From M3007 sp964550795 (GTDB lineage: Bacteria; Bacteroidota; Bacteroidia; Chitinophagales; Saprospiraceae), in NCBI GenBank assembly GCA_964550795.1, contig CAZKBH010000011.1, positions 1 to 64,000 on the forward strand: a stretch of 64,000 nt of DNA. The letters run 5' to 3'. Numbering within the stretch: the first letter of the stretch is position 1; the number at the start of each line of letters is the position of its first letter. Positions 52,108 to 60,252 of the stretch are shown here, one piece after another. Made by a program: the position numbers and the translations under genes. The notes below the pieces were generated by a model. That model had not been told where the DNA came from, ran no database searches, and saw nothing but the letters and a program-made list of their open reading frames with translations.

Positions 52108-53208
52108 ATGAAAAAAACAAACCTGTTCACCGCAGCAACCTTGTGTACCCTTCTGCTGTCGGTCTCCTCTGTTTTGTCGCAAAACCCTGTTCCCGCAGAA
52201 ACCGCCAAATCTGGGGCTGCGGAGGTAATGGATGCCGAAGCATTTGCCCCAAAGCCCATTGACACCTCCACGGCACCTACAATTATCGCATTTGGCTCTT
52301 GTAACAAGATGACCATGCCTCAAACCATGTGGCAACACGTGATCGTCAATAACCCACAACTCTGGATATGGCTCGGGGATATCATCTATGGCGATACCAC
52401 CAATGTGCGGGCACTCGCTGCGCACTATCGCAAACTAAAAACGACTCCAGACTATAAAAAACTGCGTTCCAAAACCCAAATTATCGGCATCTACGACGAT
52501 CATGACTACGGTATGAATGACGGGTATAAGAACCACCCCACAAAAAAAGGCACCAAAAAGTGCCTCATGGATTTTTTGGATGTGCCTATGAACAACCCAG
52601 TTCGGAAACGCGAGGGCGCTTACAACAGCTATACTTTTGGGAAAGGAGATCAGCGAATCAAAGTTATCATAACCGATACGCGTTATTTTCGCGATCCTTT
52701 GGAAAAAGACACGACCCGGGTGCGCCGTTACAACCCCAATTTCGACGGCGATATCTTAGGCGATGCCCAATGGGCTTGGCTTGAAAATGAATTACGCACC
52801 AGTACCGCCAACCTTAACATCCTCTGTTCCAGTGTTCAAGTACTTTCAGACGAGCATAAACACGAAAAATGGGGCAATTTTCCCAACGAGCGGAAAAAAC
52901 TCCTTTCGCTCATTGCCAGCATCAAACCCAATAATCTCCTGATCCTCTCCGGCGACCGGCACATGGCCGAAGTATCCAAAATGCAACTCGAAGGTCTCCC
53001 CTACCCGCTCTACGACATCACTTCCAGCGGCCTGACCCATATCCGCAGCGGCAACGAAGAAATCAACCGATTCCGGGTGGGAGATATGATCCTAAAGAAA
53101 AATTTTGGGGTATTGAAGATTACCTGGAATGGCGACAAACCCATTGTTTCGGTTCAATTTAGAGGGCAACAGAACGAACTCTTTCAGGAAATCGTAGTAC
53201 GGTATTGA
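52108..53208 (+). CDS. PhoD-like alkaline phosphatase D family metallophosphatase
   Basis: 366 residues. Signal peptide MKKTNLFTAATLCTLLLSVSS. The PhoD/calcineurin-like pattern follows: IAFGSCNKMTMPQ, WIWLGDIIYGDT, GIYDDHDYGMNDG, and the C-terminal ILSGDRHMAEVS; the Asp, Asn and His residues bind metals. It may act on phosphomonoesters or diesters. The start at 52108 begins the signal peptide. dapB starts 2 nt after the stop, so the two are co-transcribed although functionally unrelated. Confidence 0.9.
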   Translation: MKKTNLFTAATLCTLLLSVSSVLSQNPVPAETAKSGAAEVMDAEAFAPKPIDTSTAPTIIAFGSCNKMTMPQTMWQHVIVNNPQLWIWLGDIIYGDTTNVRALAAHYRKLKTTPDYKKLRSKTQIIGIYDDHDYGMNDGYKNHPTKKGTKKCLMDFLDVPMNNPVRKREGAYNSYTFGKGDQRIKVIITDTRYFRDPLEKDTTRVRRYNPNFDGDILGDAQWAWLENELRTSTANLNILCSSVQVLSDEHKHEKWGNFPNERKKLLSLIASIKPNNLLILSGDRHMAEVSKMQLEGLPYPLYDITSSGLTHIRSGNEEINRFRVGDMILKKNFGVLKITWNGDKPIVSVQFRGQQNELFQEIVVRY

Positions 53209-53210
53209 TT

Positions 53211-53924
53211 ATGAAAATTGGCATTCTTGGTTATGGTAAAATGGGGAAGGCGATTGAACAAGTCGCTATAAACCAGGGACTTGAAATCGCCTGGCGCATG
53301 CGCAGGGATGACGTGCTCTCCCCGGATCAATTACACGAGGCTGAAGTAGTCATCGAGTTTTCACGCCCTGAAGCGGCTTTTGAAAATGTAATGCTTTGCT
53401 TGCGCGCGGGTTTACCTGTGGTAAGTGGCACCACCGGATGGCTAGACCGGCTCCCCGAAGCACAGCAATTTTGCCTCGAAAACGGTGGTGCAATGCTCTG
53501 GGCTTCCAATTTCAGCGTGGGCGTCAACCTGTTTTTTGCCCTCAACCGTCGCTTGTCCGAACTCATGGTCAAGCGTCCAGAATACGCCGCCGCCCTCACC
53601 GAGACGCACCATATTCATAAATTGGATGCTCCCAGTGGCACAGCCCTTACCCTCGTTCATGACCTGATTTCCAACACCCATCGCTACACAGATTGGTCGC
53701 TGGCCCCTGCTTCTCCGCGCCCTAATCAAGTGCCGATCACGGCCATTCGCGAAGGAGAAGTGCCCGGCACACACCTGATTCGCTGGCAAAGTGCCGTGGA
53801 TGAAATCAGCATCGAACACAAGGCGCATTCCCGTGCAGGTTTTGCAGCCGGGGCGGTCTTGGCAGCCCAATGGCTGGTGGATAAAAAAGGCGTTTTTGAA
53901 ATGGGCGATGTGCTGGGAATTTGA
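53211..53924 (+). CDS. dapB: 4-hydroxy-tetrahydrodipicolinate reductase
   Basis: DapB reduces hydroxy-tetrahydrodipicolinate with NAD(P)H in lysine/diaminopimelate synthesis. Rossmann start MKIGILGYGKMGKAIEQVA, the VVSGTTGW loop, SNFSVGVNLFF, and the catalytic ETHHIHKLDAPSGTA; 237 residues is typical. The ATG at 53211 is used; it lies 2 nt after the preceding stop. dapD of the same pathway is at 17094. Confidence 0.96.
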   Translation: MKIGILGYGKMGKAIEQVAINQGLEIAWRMRRDDVLSPDQLHEAEVVIEFSRPEAAFENVMLCLRAGLPVVSGTTGWLDRLPEAQQFCLENGGAMLWASNFSVGVNLFFALNRRLSELMVKRPEYAAALTETHHIHKLDAPSGTALTLVHDLISNTHRYTDWSLAPASPRPNQVPITAIREGEVPGTHLIRWQSAVDEISIEHKAHSRAGFAAGAVLAAQWLVDKKGVFEMGDVLGI

Positions 53925-53935
53925 TCAGATAAAAA

Positions 53936-53968
53936 AAAAGCCTCACCGACTTACGCCAGGAGGCTCCG
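53936..53968. terminator. hairpin after dapB
   Basis: A run of A then AGCCTC ... GAGGCT with a 14-nt loop. It stands 12 bp after the dapB stop. The A run favours termination of minus-strand transcription as well. Confidence 0.5.
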
Positions 53969-54001
53969 AAAACATTAAACAGCAGGATAGTATCTTGAAT
54001 T

Positions 54002-54131
54002 AATGTGGTTAATGGGGGAATGTGGTCAATGTGATAAATGTGGTCAATGTGATAAATGTGGTCAATGTGTAGAATGTGATAAATGTGGTCAATGTGTAGA
54101 ATGTGGTCAATGTGATAAATGTGGTCAATGA
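54002..54131. repeat. 9-bp array, plus orientation
   Basis: AATGTGGTC, AATGTGATA and AATGTGTAG units. With the minus-oriented array at 54226-54308 it could fold into a stem of about 80 bp around a 94-bp unique spacer. No gene lies in the region. Confidence 0.85.
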
Positions 54132-54225
54132 GCGAAAAAGCCTGGTATCTGTTTGTTTTTGCAAAATATTAGGCTCGTCAACGCTTGTAATCCTCGATTC
54201 TGAGAAGCGTGTCATCTGATCCCTG

Positions 54226-54308
54226 GGCCACATTTATCACATTGACCACATTTATCACATTGACCACATTCTACACATTGTCCACATTGTCCACATTTAT
54301 TCACACAT
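54226..54308. repeat. 9-bp array, minus orientation
   Basis: CCACATTTATCACATTGA-type units reach the stop codon of the S24 regulator; the gene's last codons (AGC AAT GTG TGA, read on the minus strand) are themselves a repeat unit. Confidence 0.85.
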
Positions 54309-55035
54309 TGCTAATTTTCCGCACCACCTTGTAGAGCCGAGTGGTTTCATTCACTTCTTCTTCGAAGGGATCATTGTCGAAGTAGTTGGCTGAAATCATC
54401 TTGAGGCGAACGGTGCGACCGCGGTTGTTCATAATTTTTTGCACGTATTTAACCCACACATTTCCGTTGGAACGAACGGCGTAGATTTCATTGTCGCGCA
54501 CATCGTTGAGGTTTTCCACTGACTTGCACACGACGATATCGCTGTTGCGAATCACGGGATCCATGGAATTACCATCAATTTGGAAGGCAACAAGTCCGGT
54601 ACCAGCTACTCCGGGAATGGAGAAGAAGGTATTATCTTCGGAACCTTCTGCTCCGAGCGTGGCACCTGCGAAAGCGCGTACGTTGGTAAACAGAATGTTT
54701 CCACCCCCGCCGCTGACCATTCGTTCGCCAGCCAAGGCATCACCCGGAGCATCGAACCCGAACGGATTGCCGATGCCGTGCAACAACCAAGCCTCGTTAA
54801 TGTCGTAAGCTCGACAAAAGGAGGAGGCTTGACCGTAGTCAATCACGCGTTTGCTACCTGGGTTGAGGAATGCCCGGATAATGTGGCCATAGGCTTTGTT
54901 GCCCAAAACACGATCGGCTACATCGCCTACGCCCTTGCCGCCTCGATCGTTTTTGACGATGGCTCCACGGTCTTCCAGGAGTTTGAAGGCTTCGATGAAG
55001 CGCTTGTTGAGGTCAATCCTATCTTCCTTTATCAT
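54301..55035 (-). CDS. S24/LexA-like transcriptional regulator
   Basis: 244 residues. An N-terminal helical part (MIKEDRIDLNKRFIEAFKLL, probable helix-turn-helix DNA-binding region up to about residue 80) is followed by a C-terminal S24 peptidase fold: FQIDGNSMDPVIRNSDIVVC with the Ser of the GNSM motif, and VWVKYVQK with the Lys. This is the layout of phage repressor-type and LexA-type proteins that self-cleave with RecA. Divergent from parA; it may control it. The 3' end merges with a 9-bp repeat. Confidence 0.85.
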   Translation of the reverse strand: MIKEDRIDLNKRFIEAFKLLEDRGAIVKNDRGGKGVGDVADRVLGNKAYGHIIRAFLNPGSKRVIDYGQASSFCRAYDINEAWLLHGIGNPFGFDAPGDALAGERMVSGGGGNILFTNVRAFAGATLGAEGSEDNTFFSIPGVAGTGLVAFQIDGNSMDPVIRNSDIVVCKSVENLNDVRDNEIYAVRSNGNVWVKYVQKIMNNRGRTVRLKMISANYFDNDPFEEEVNETTRLYKVVRKISNV

Positions 55036-55413
55036 GGGATGGAAGGTTTAGAGGTGAAATAATTGTAATTTGGATGCTTCGATTTGGTTCAAAACTTGAA
55101 GCATTTCATCGGGTCGTTTGTGATTTCGTGCTGCAAATTTCAAACAAAGAGTTTTTAAAAACAAAAAATGTCAAAGATTTTTTTTCACAAAAAGTCACTT
55201 TTTTTAAAAACCGCTGTTTTTTCATTTGAAAACCAGATATTTGCGCAGTTTTTCTTCCAAAATTTATTTCAAACAAATGCAGTGCAGACACCCAAAAGAG
55301 ACTCGGAACGGACATTTGTTTGGAATTGAAAATGATCGCCGCCACGTTTTTCTGAAAAATTCAATCCGTTCGGAAAGCCAGTCCGGTGTTCGCCGTACTT
55401 TTGACCACAATTT
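55036..55413. promoter_or_regulatory. divergent regulatory region between S24 regulator and parA
   Basis: No gene. A 12-bp palindrome GTTTTTAAAAAC at 55151-55162 and a near copy TTTTTTAAAAAC at 55200-55211 may be operators or AT-rich binding sites. TACTTTTG at 55396-55403 fits the -7 box of parA, whose ATG (55414) follows after 10 nt, so the transcript would be nearly leaderless; no good -33 box precedes it. Confidence 0.5.
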
Positions 55414-56163
55414 ATGGGAACTGTAATTTCACTCCTCAATCACAAGGGCGGGGTCGGCAAGACCACCAGTGCCATCAATATCGGCGCTGCAATGGTAGAA
55501 CTGGGCAAACGTGTGCTGCTCCTGGACCTCGACCCGCAGGCAAACCTGACCATCTCGCTCGGTATTCCGCGCCAAAAGACCACCATCTACGAAGCCTTGC
55601 GCGGTGAGGGTGAGCTCACTCCTTATACGCATAAGCCAGGGCTGGACATCGTGACTTCCTCACTCGACCTTTCGGGGGCAGAAATGGAACTGATCAATGA
55701 GGCCGGGCGCGAGTATATTCTCCGCGAATTGCTCGTTCAGGTCAGCGAAGACTATGACTTTATCCTGATTGACTGCCCGCCATCTTTGGGCCTTCTCACG
55801 CTCAATGCTCTGACGAGCAGCCGCTACGTGTTGATTCCGCTACAAACGGAATTTTTGGCCGTTCAGGGGCTTGCAAAAATTAAGCAGGTAATTGATAAGG
55901 TCAAAATGCGCTTGAACAAACAACTCGACATGGGCGGCGTAATCGCTACCATGTATGATAGTCGTCGGGTACTAAACCGGGACGTGGTGGATACCATCCA
56001 CAAATATTTCGGCGAAAAGGTGTTCAAAACATATATCCGTGACAATGTGGCTTTGGCCGAAGCGCCTGCCCAACGCAAGGATATTTTTGACTACAGCCCC
56101 AAAAGCCCTGGAGCAACCGACTACCTCGAGCTGACGAAAGAGATTTTGGCGCGACTTTCTTAA
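55414..56163 (+). CDS. parA: ParA family ATPase
   Basis: 249 residues. The deviant Walker A NHKGGVGKTTSAINIG, DLDPQANLTISLGI, Walker B-like LIDCPPSLGLLT and the PLQTEFLAVQGL segment match ParA/Soj ATPases that move DNA or protein cargo over the nucleoid. No canonical ParB (with HTH and ParBc domains) follows; instead a small protein with ParB-like N-terminal motifs is encoded next. Full length for a Soj-type ATPase (no N-terminal HTH). Confidence 0.94.
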   Translation: MGTVISLLNHKGGVGKTTSAINIGAAMVELGKRVLLLDLDPQANLTISLGIPRQKTTIYEALRGEGELTPYTHKPGLDIVTSSLDLSGAEMELINEAGREYILRELLVQVSEDYDFILIDCPPSLGLLTLNALTSSRYVLIPLQTEFLAVQGLAKIKQVIDKVKMRLNKQLDMGGVIATMYDSRRVLNRDVVDTIHKYFGEKVFKTYIRDNVALAEAPAQRKDIFDYSPKSPGATDYLELTKEILARLS

Positions 56164-56240
56164 TCTATCCTTGAATGATGCGTGATGAACGTTAAATCAG
56201 AAGTTCATCGGTCACCGTTCGCGGTTCAACTTGAAGTTGA

Positions 56241-56741
56241 ATGAGTAAAAAACGATTTTCGGAAGGTTTGGACGACCTATTCAGTGGCAGCGATGCGAGC
56301 CAGGGGGAGGCGTTTGGCAATAGCATGGTGATGACCGCACCATCGGTTGCGAGTGAGCGGAAAACGCCCTCGCATAAATCCTTCATGACCGGACTGGACG
56401 CGTTGCTGCAAGAAGCCCTCGACGAAAGTCTCGAACGGCACGAATCCAATCAGCCAGATTCTGTGTCGGCCAGTTCCAAGACCAAAACCGCCAACCCCGA
56501 TTCTTTGCGCGCTCCTGCTCGCAGTGGCCTGGACATGCTTATTCGTCAAACCATTGATGTTCAGGAACTTACAACAGATGAGGCCACCGGCAAAAAACGC
56601 CTTACCGTTGCTGTGGACCGGCCAAAACTTGAAAAACTGAAGGCCATCGCACGGCTCGAAAATGCTTTTTTGAAAGATTTGCTCGTCCAGCTCATTGACG
56701 AATACATCGAGGAATATAACCAGAAAAACGGCGGCGAGTAG
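56241..56741 (+). CDS. ParA partner with three GLDxL motifs and a ribbon-helix-helix domain
   Basis: 166 residues. It starts MSKKRFSEGLDDLFSG, close to the opening of ParB proteins (GRGLDALFG type), where this tail stimulates the ParA ATPase. The motif recurs as MTGLDALLQ (about 50) and SGLDMLIR (about 95). A disordered Ser/Ala/Pro-rich middle follows, then a C-terminal KRLTVAVDRPKLEKLKAIA and NAFLKDLLVQLIDEYIEEY, which fits a ribbon-helix-helix DNA-binding dimer. There is no ParBc CTPase domain. It lies 77 bp after parA and is presumably its centromere-binding partner (inference). Confidence 0.75.
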   Translation: MSKKRFSEGLDDLFSGSDASQGEAFGNSMVMTAPSVASERKTPSHKSFMTGLDALLQEALDESLERHESNQPDSVSASSKTKTANPDSLRAPARSGLDMLIRQTIDVQELTTDEATGKKRLTVAVDRPKLEKLKAIARLENAFLKDLLVQLIDEYIEEYNQKNGGE

Positions 56742-56742
56742 C

Positions 56743-57915
56743 TCAGCGCTCACCAGCCGCCGGATGTAAGTCTGCCCGTTTCCAATATCTCCGCCAGAGT
56801 CCTTTCACCACAATCAGTGCAACCAATGGTAGCGCCGGGGTAGGCATTTCTTGTGGCATCCACACCCAAAAAATAAGCAGCAATGCAGCAGCCACCGCGG
56901 CTACGGTGAAATAATTCTCCACAGAGCTGGTTCGGCGGTTACGCCAGAAAAAAAACAGGTGCGTGGGCCAGGCCCAGAGGATATTCAGGTTGTTTTTGGT
57001 GGCAGAGTGGTCGGTGGCGAACCATAACAAGGCGATGACCAGACCTGCCACACCCAGCAAAAACCAGAAAAAGGTGTCGAAAATCCGTTCTGTACGCGGG
57101 TTAGCCATGCTCAGCAAACCAATAATTGCCACAAAACCCGTGATCCAAAGCGGGCGTTCGAGCGGACTGGGCTGAAATGGCGTGGACGGAGGAGCCGTTT
57201 CGGGAATATTTCGTTCACTTTTCACCAGCATAGTATTGTCGCCAACCTTTGCCTTGGCAAAAAGATCGTGCACATAATCGGGCAGAAACATAAAATCCGA
57301 GGCGCTTGCGCAACGATCCGCCGGTAGTCCAAGCACCAGATCAATGCCAAAATCCAGCCAGGGTTTGTCTTCAATATACGGTTGGAGTAGTTGGCGCATG
57401 GTGGTCCCTTTTTTCAGGGCGCTGGTATCATATTGTATTTGGTAGGTAAACGTTTCCTGCACGATATCACGGATGCGCGTAGCACAGTTGTCGTAGAAAA
57501 AATCGTATTTGTAATAGCGGTTTTCTTCCTTGTTATTTTCCTGTAAAAGGTCAAAAATGCGCTGTTTTTGCGCCAGATCCATGTTGAAAATCTGCTCCTG
57601 CATGGGTCGGCGGTCCTGCAAATTGCCGTATTCAAAACTGCGATAACTTTCTACATCGAGGTTGTAGAGGAGTTTGCCCTGACAGAATTTGAGCAAAAAA
57701 TTGGGCTGTTCAAAGTCAAACGTCCCATAATTGTAACAACGGTCGAAACGAGCGACGGGGTCTTTTACGCGAATAGCGCTGTGTCCAAAAGTGCTGTACA
57801 CAAAAACGCCTGGCTCTACGGTCATCAGACTGATGGTCGCTGAATCCGAGAGGGTTTGGGTACTCGCGCTGAATACGTTGAGGAGGAGGGCAAAAAGGAA
57901 GAGATGTCTCATCAA
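56743..57915 (-). CDS. DUF4105 (Lnb N-terminal periplasmic) membrane protein
   Basis: 390 residues. Signal peptide (MMRHLFLFALLLNVFSAST), then the DUF4105/Lnb pattern: YSTFGHSAIRVKDP, CYNYGTFDFEQPNFLLKFCQ, YKYDFFYDNCATRIRD with an essential-looking His and Cys, followed by four or five membrane helices at the C-terminus. The Lnb N-terminal periplasmic domain family is enzyme-like (papain-like fold) with no settled function. Ends facing the ParA partner gene; convergent with only one base between. Confidence 0.87.
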   Translation of the reverse strand: MMRHLFLFALLLNVFSASTQTLSDSATISLMTVEPGVFVYSTFGHSAIRVKDPVARFDRCYNYGTFDFEQPNFLLKFCQGKLLYNLDVESYRSFEYGNLQDRRPMQEQIFNMDLAQKQRIFDLLQENNKEENRYYKYDFFYDNCATRIRDIVQETFTYQIQYDTSALKKGTTMRQLLQPYIEDKPWLDFGIDLVLGLPADRCASASDFMFLPDYVHDLFAKAKVGDNTMLVKSERNIPETAPPSTPFQPSPLERPLWITGFVAIIGLLSMANPRTERIFDTFFWFLLGVAGLVIALLWFATDHSATKNNLNILWAWPTHLFFFWRNRRTSSVENYFTVAAVAAALLLIFWVWMPQEMPTPALPLVALIVVKGLWRRYWKRADLHPAAGER

Positions 57916-57942
57916 GGGCCGTTTATACTATGATTAGCGCCA

Positions 57943-57950
57943 CAAAGTTA
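57943..57950 (-). promoter_or_regulatory. candidate -7 box of the DUF4105 gene
   Basis: Minus strand TAACTTTG fits TAnnTTTG, 28 bp upstream of the start. No good -33 box 20 bp further. Confidence 0.3.
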
Positions 57951-58076
57951 GTTGGGGATGTGAAAAAATGTGGCTCGTTTTTGCGGTTCAACCGAAAAGA
58001 AAAAAGTGGCCGAACGAGCTTGGCTGCTAACAAAAGCCCGAGAGCTTGGCGGCAAAACAAACTGAGCCCCTTCAAC

Positions 58077-58580
58077 TTATAATTGTTCAATCGCTCCCCA
58101 AGCCCAAGTCAGAACAATTGCCGCCAATTTCCAGACCAGCCAGATCATAAACCCAAAGAATCCGATAAATAAAATGCCCAGAAAGGCCAGCGAAACACTC
58201 GCCTTGGGCTTTTTCTTCCCATCCGAATAATATCGTTTCAGCATCTCCACATTGCGCCGATTGGCCTTGAAACCGAAGTCAAATAAATCGCCCACAAAAG
58301 GCACGATCCCCACCACCGCGTCCATGATATAATTGAACATCATGCGCAGCATCAGCAGCGGACTGGCCCCTTTCAACATCATGGTGCGCATGAGAAAGCC
58401 GGAAACGACAAAACCCGCCATATCTCCCACATACGGGATTAACCCGATTATTCCATCCAAACCAAACCGCCATTGCGTACCCGGCACCCGGAACTGATCG
58501 TCGAGCAGTTTGGAAAGCGCCTCCAGGCGTTTGAGTTCGGGATCCTCAAGGAATGAATCTTGGTCGCTCGTTTCGGGCAT
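58077..58580 (-). CDS. DUF4112 family membrane protein
   Basis: 167 residues. The DUF4112 motif FRVPGTQWRFGLDGIIGLIPYVGD and a second GIVPFVGDLFDFGFKANRRN are clear. A short C-terminal helix (LAFLGILFIGFFGFMIWLVW) follows a Lys/Pro-rich linker. The family occurs widely in bacteria and fungi without known function. Separated by only 16 bp from the LysM glucosaminidase upstream, so likely the same transcript. Confidence 0.9.
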   Translation of the reverse strand: MPETSDQDSFLEDPELKRLEALSKLLDDQFRVPGTQWRFGLDGIIGLIPYVGDMAGFVVSGFLMRTMMLKGASPLLMLRMMFNYIMDAVVGIVPFVGDLFDFGFKANRRNVEMLKRYYSDGKKKPKASVSLAFLGILFIGFFGFMIWLVWKLAAIVLTWAWGAIEQL

Positions 58581-58596
58581 TATTTGGAGGGGGATT

Positions 58597-60117
58597 TTAT
58601 TGAACCTTCAACAACTGCCCAATCTTAATGTCAGCATTGGGCAGGTTGTTGAGTTGTTTGAGTCGGTCAACTGTTAGTCCGTATTCGCGGGAAAGTCTAA
58701 ACAAGGTATCTCCTTTTACTACACGGTGAAAACCGGGAGGGGCAGACGGCTCCGTATTGACCGCATCCTCGTAACTCGGCTTTGGGATGGGCTTGGTACT
58801 TGGCACCGGATCGTTTTCATACGCAGGGCCAGGACCCGTTGCGGGCGGTTTAGGAATGGACGTATTGGGTTTCCCTGTATTCACTGGGGGATTTTCGGGG
58901 CGGGGGGTGGAGGAGCCCGGGCCAATTTCGAAGTCCAGTTCTACGTCGTCCACCACCGGGCCAGTGCTGGGTCTGGTGGTACTGCCCGGCCAATCTGTGG
59001 GCTTGCTCGGAACGTCGTTCGATACTTCCTTGATTTTAATAGGGCGCCTGTTTTTACCCCGAATGCGCACCAGTTCATTGGTCTCAGGTTCTTGCCCACG
59101 ACGCAAACCGTTCATTTCTAATAGTTTTTCCAATCGTATGCCGTACACCTGTGAAATATCGAACATCGTTTGTCCTTCCCGTACGGTGTGCTCGGTGGAG
59201 CGCCCCCGCCATTTGTCCGATTTGCTTTGAATGAAAATGCGGGTATTGGGCTTGAGTTTCACCCCTGGTGGATAGCCCCTGTCGTTGTAGTCCACTACTT
59301 TTTGGGTGTTCAGCCGGTAGGCGCGAGCCACATCCGCCAAAGTTTCGCCCTCCCGGGATGCTACTACTTTCACATCGTTTACGCGACCGATTCGGCCGGA
59401 AGCCTCATCTCTTTGGCCCGGCGCATTGGGACCAACGGGCGTTGCCGGTTGTCCTTGCCCACCGCCTTCGGTCGGGAATGTAGTCGGACGCGCGCCGGGG
59501 GTATCATATTCATATAATCTATAGCGTTCGATGAGGTTGATGAGCTTGTCCGCATAATCTGGAGCGGTGGCATACCCGGCGGATTGAAGCCCTCTCGCCC
59601 AGCCTTTGTAGTCCGTCCGATCGAGGTTGAACAAAAAACCGTATCGGTTAGATTTTCGCGGATCGCGGAGAAATTGGCCATGATCCACAAAACTTTCCTC
59701 CACAGATTGGTAGCTGCGAAAACAGGATTCTATGATATTGCCATCGCTATCGCGGTCGTCGTCCTTTTTTTTGTAGGTTTTTCCATTCCAACCTGACCCA
59801 CATTTGATTCCAAAGTGGTTTTTGGCCGTGGTCGCAAGATCGCTGGTACCAGCCCCACTCTCCAGCACACCCTGCGCCAGCACGATACTCGCCGGCACTC
59901 CGATGCGATCCATAGAAAGCACCGCCGCGCGACCATATTGGGTAATATAGTCGAGATTTCGGTCTTTGGTGCTGTATTCCACAGGGGAAATAACGGTTTG
60001 GTCCACGCCAGCACCTTTTCTTGTCTTGCTGCTACTGCTGCTGCTGCTTTGGCGCAGGATATCACAACTTTGAGCAAGCAGGGTAGCCAAAAGTGCGAAA
60101 AAGAAAATGTTCTTCAT
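58597..60117 (-). CDS. LysM-containing glucosaminidase lipoprotein
   Basis: 506 residues. Lipoprotein signal MKNIFFFALLATLLAQSC. A Ser-rich stretch, then a glucosaminidase (mannosyl-glycoprotein endo-beta-N-acetylglucosaminidase) domain, residues 55-215 (VLAQGVLESGAGTSDLA with the catalytic Glu; NHFGIKCGSGWNGKTY), then three LysM domains (about 250-300, 310-355 and the final 460-505, VVKGDTLFRLSREYGL) separated by a Pro/Thr-rich linker. It cuts cell-wall glycan strands. The ATG at 60117 begins the lipoprotein signal. Confidence 0.93.
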   Translation of the reverse strand: MKNIFFFALLATLLAQSCDILRQSSSSSSSKTRKGAGVDQTVISPVEYSTKDRNLDYITQYGRAAVLSMDRIGVPASIVLAQGVLESGAGTSDLATTAKNHFGIKCGSGWNGKTYKKKDDDRDSDGNIIESCFRSYQSVEESFVDHGQFLRDPRKSNRYGFLFNLDRTDYKGWARGLQSAGYATAPDYADKLINLIERYRLYEYDTPGARPTTFPTEGGGQGQPATPVGPNAPGQRDEASGRIGRVNDVKVVASREGETLADVARAYRLNTQKVVDYNDRGYPPGVKLKPNTRIFIQSKSDKWRGRSTEHTVREGQTMFDISQVYGIRLEKLLEMNGLRRGQEPETNELVRIRGKNRRPIKIKEVSNDVPSKPTDWPGSTTRPSTGPVVDDVELDFEIGPGSSTPRPENPPVNTGKPNTSIPKPPATGPGPAYENDPVPSTKPIPKPSYEDAVNTEPSAPPGFHRVVKGDTLFRLSREYGLTVDRLKQLNNLPNADIKIGQLLKVQ

Positions 60118-60252
60118 GTTGTGAAAATTGAACGATTTGGACATTGAGCGCATACAGACCGATACTATGTATTGGTTATATATTGGAAGGCGTAAATGTA
60201 AACGCCTTTTGGGAATTTCAAGTGCGCAGATTGTAGGCAGAGATAACCCAAA

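Noticed and set aside
54002..54308. CRISPR-like appearance of the 9-bp arrays
   Set aside because: Units are 9 bp, contiguous and without unique spacers of constant length; no cas gene is present.
54580..55062. 160-codon plus-strand ORF opposite the S24 regulator
   Set aside because: Antisense to a gene with clear S24 motifs; its own sequence resembles nothing.
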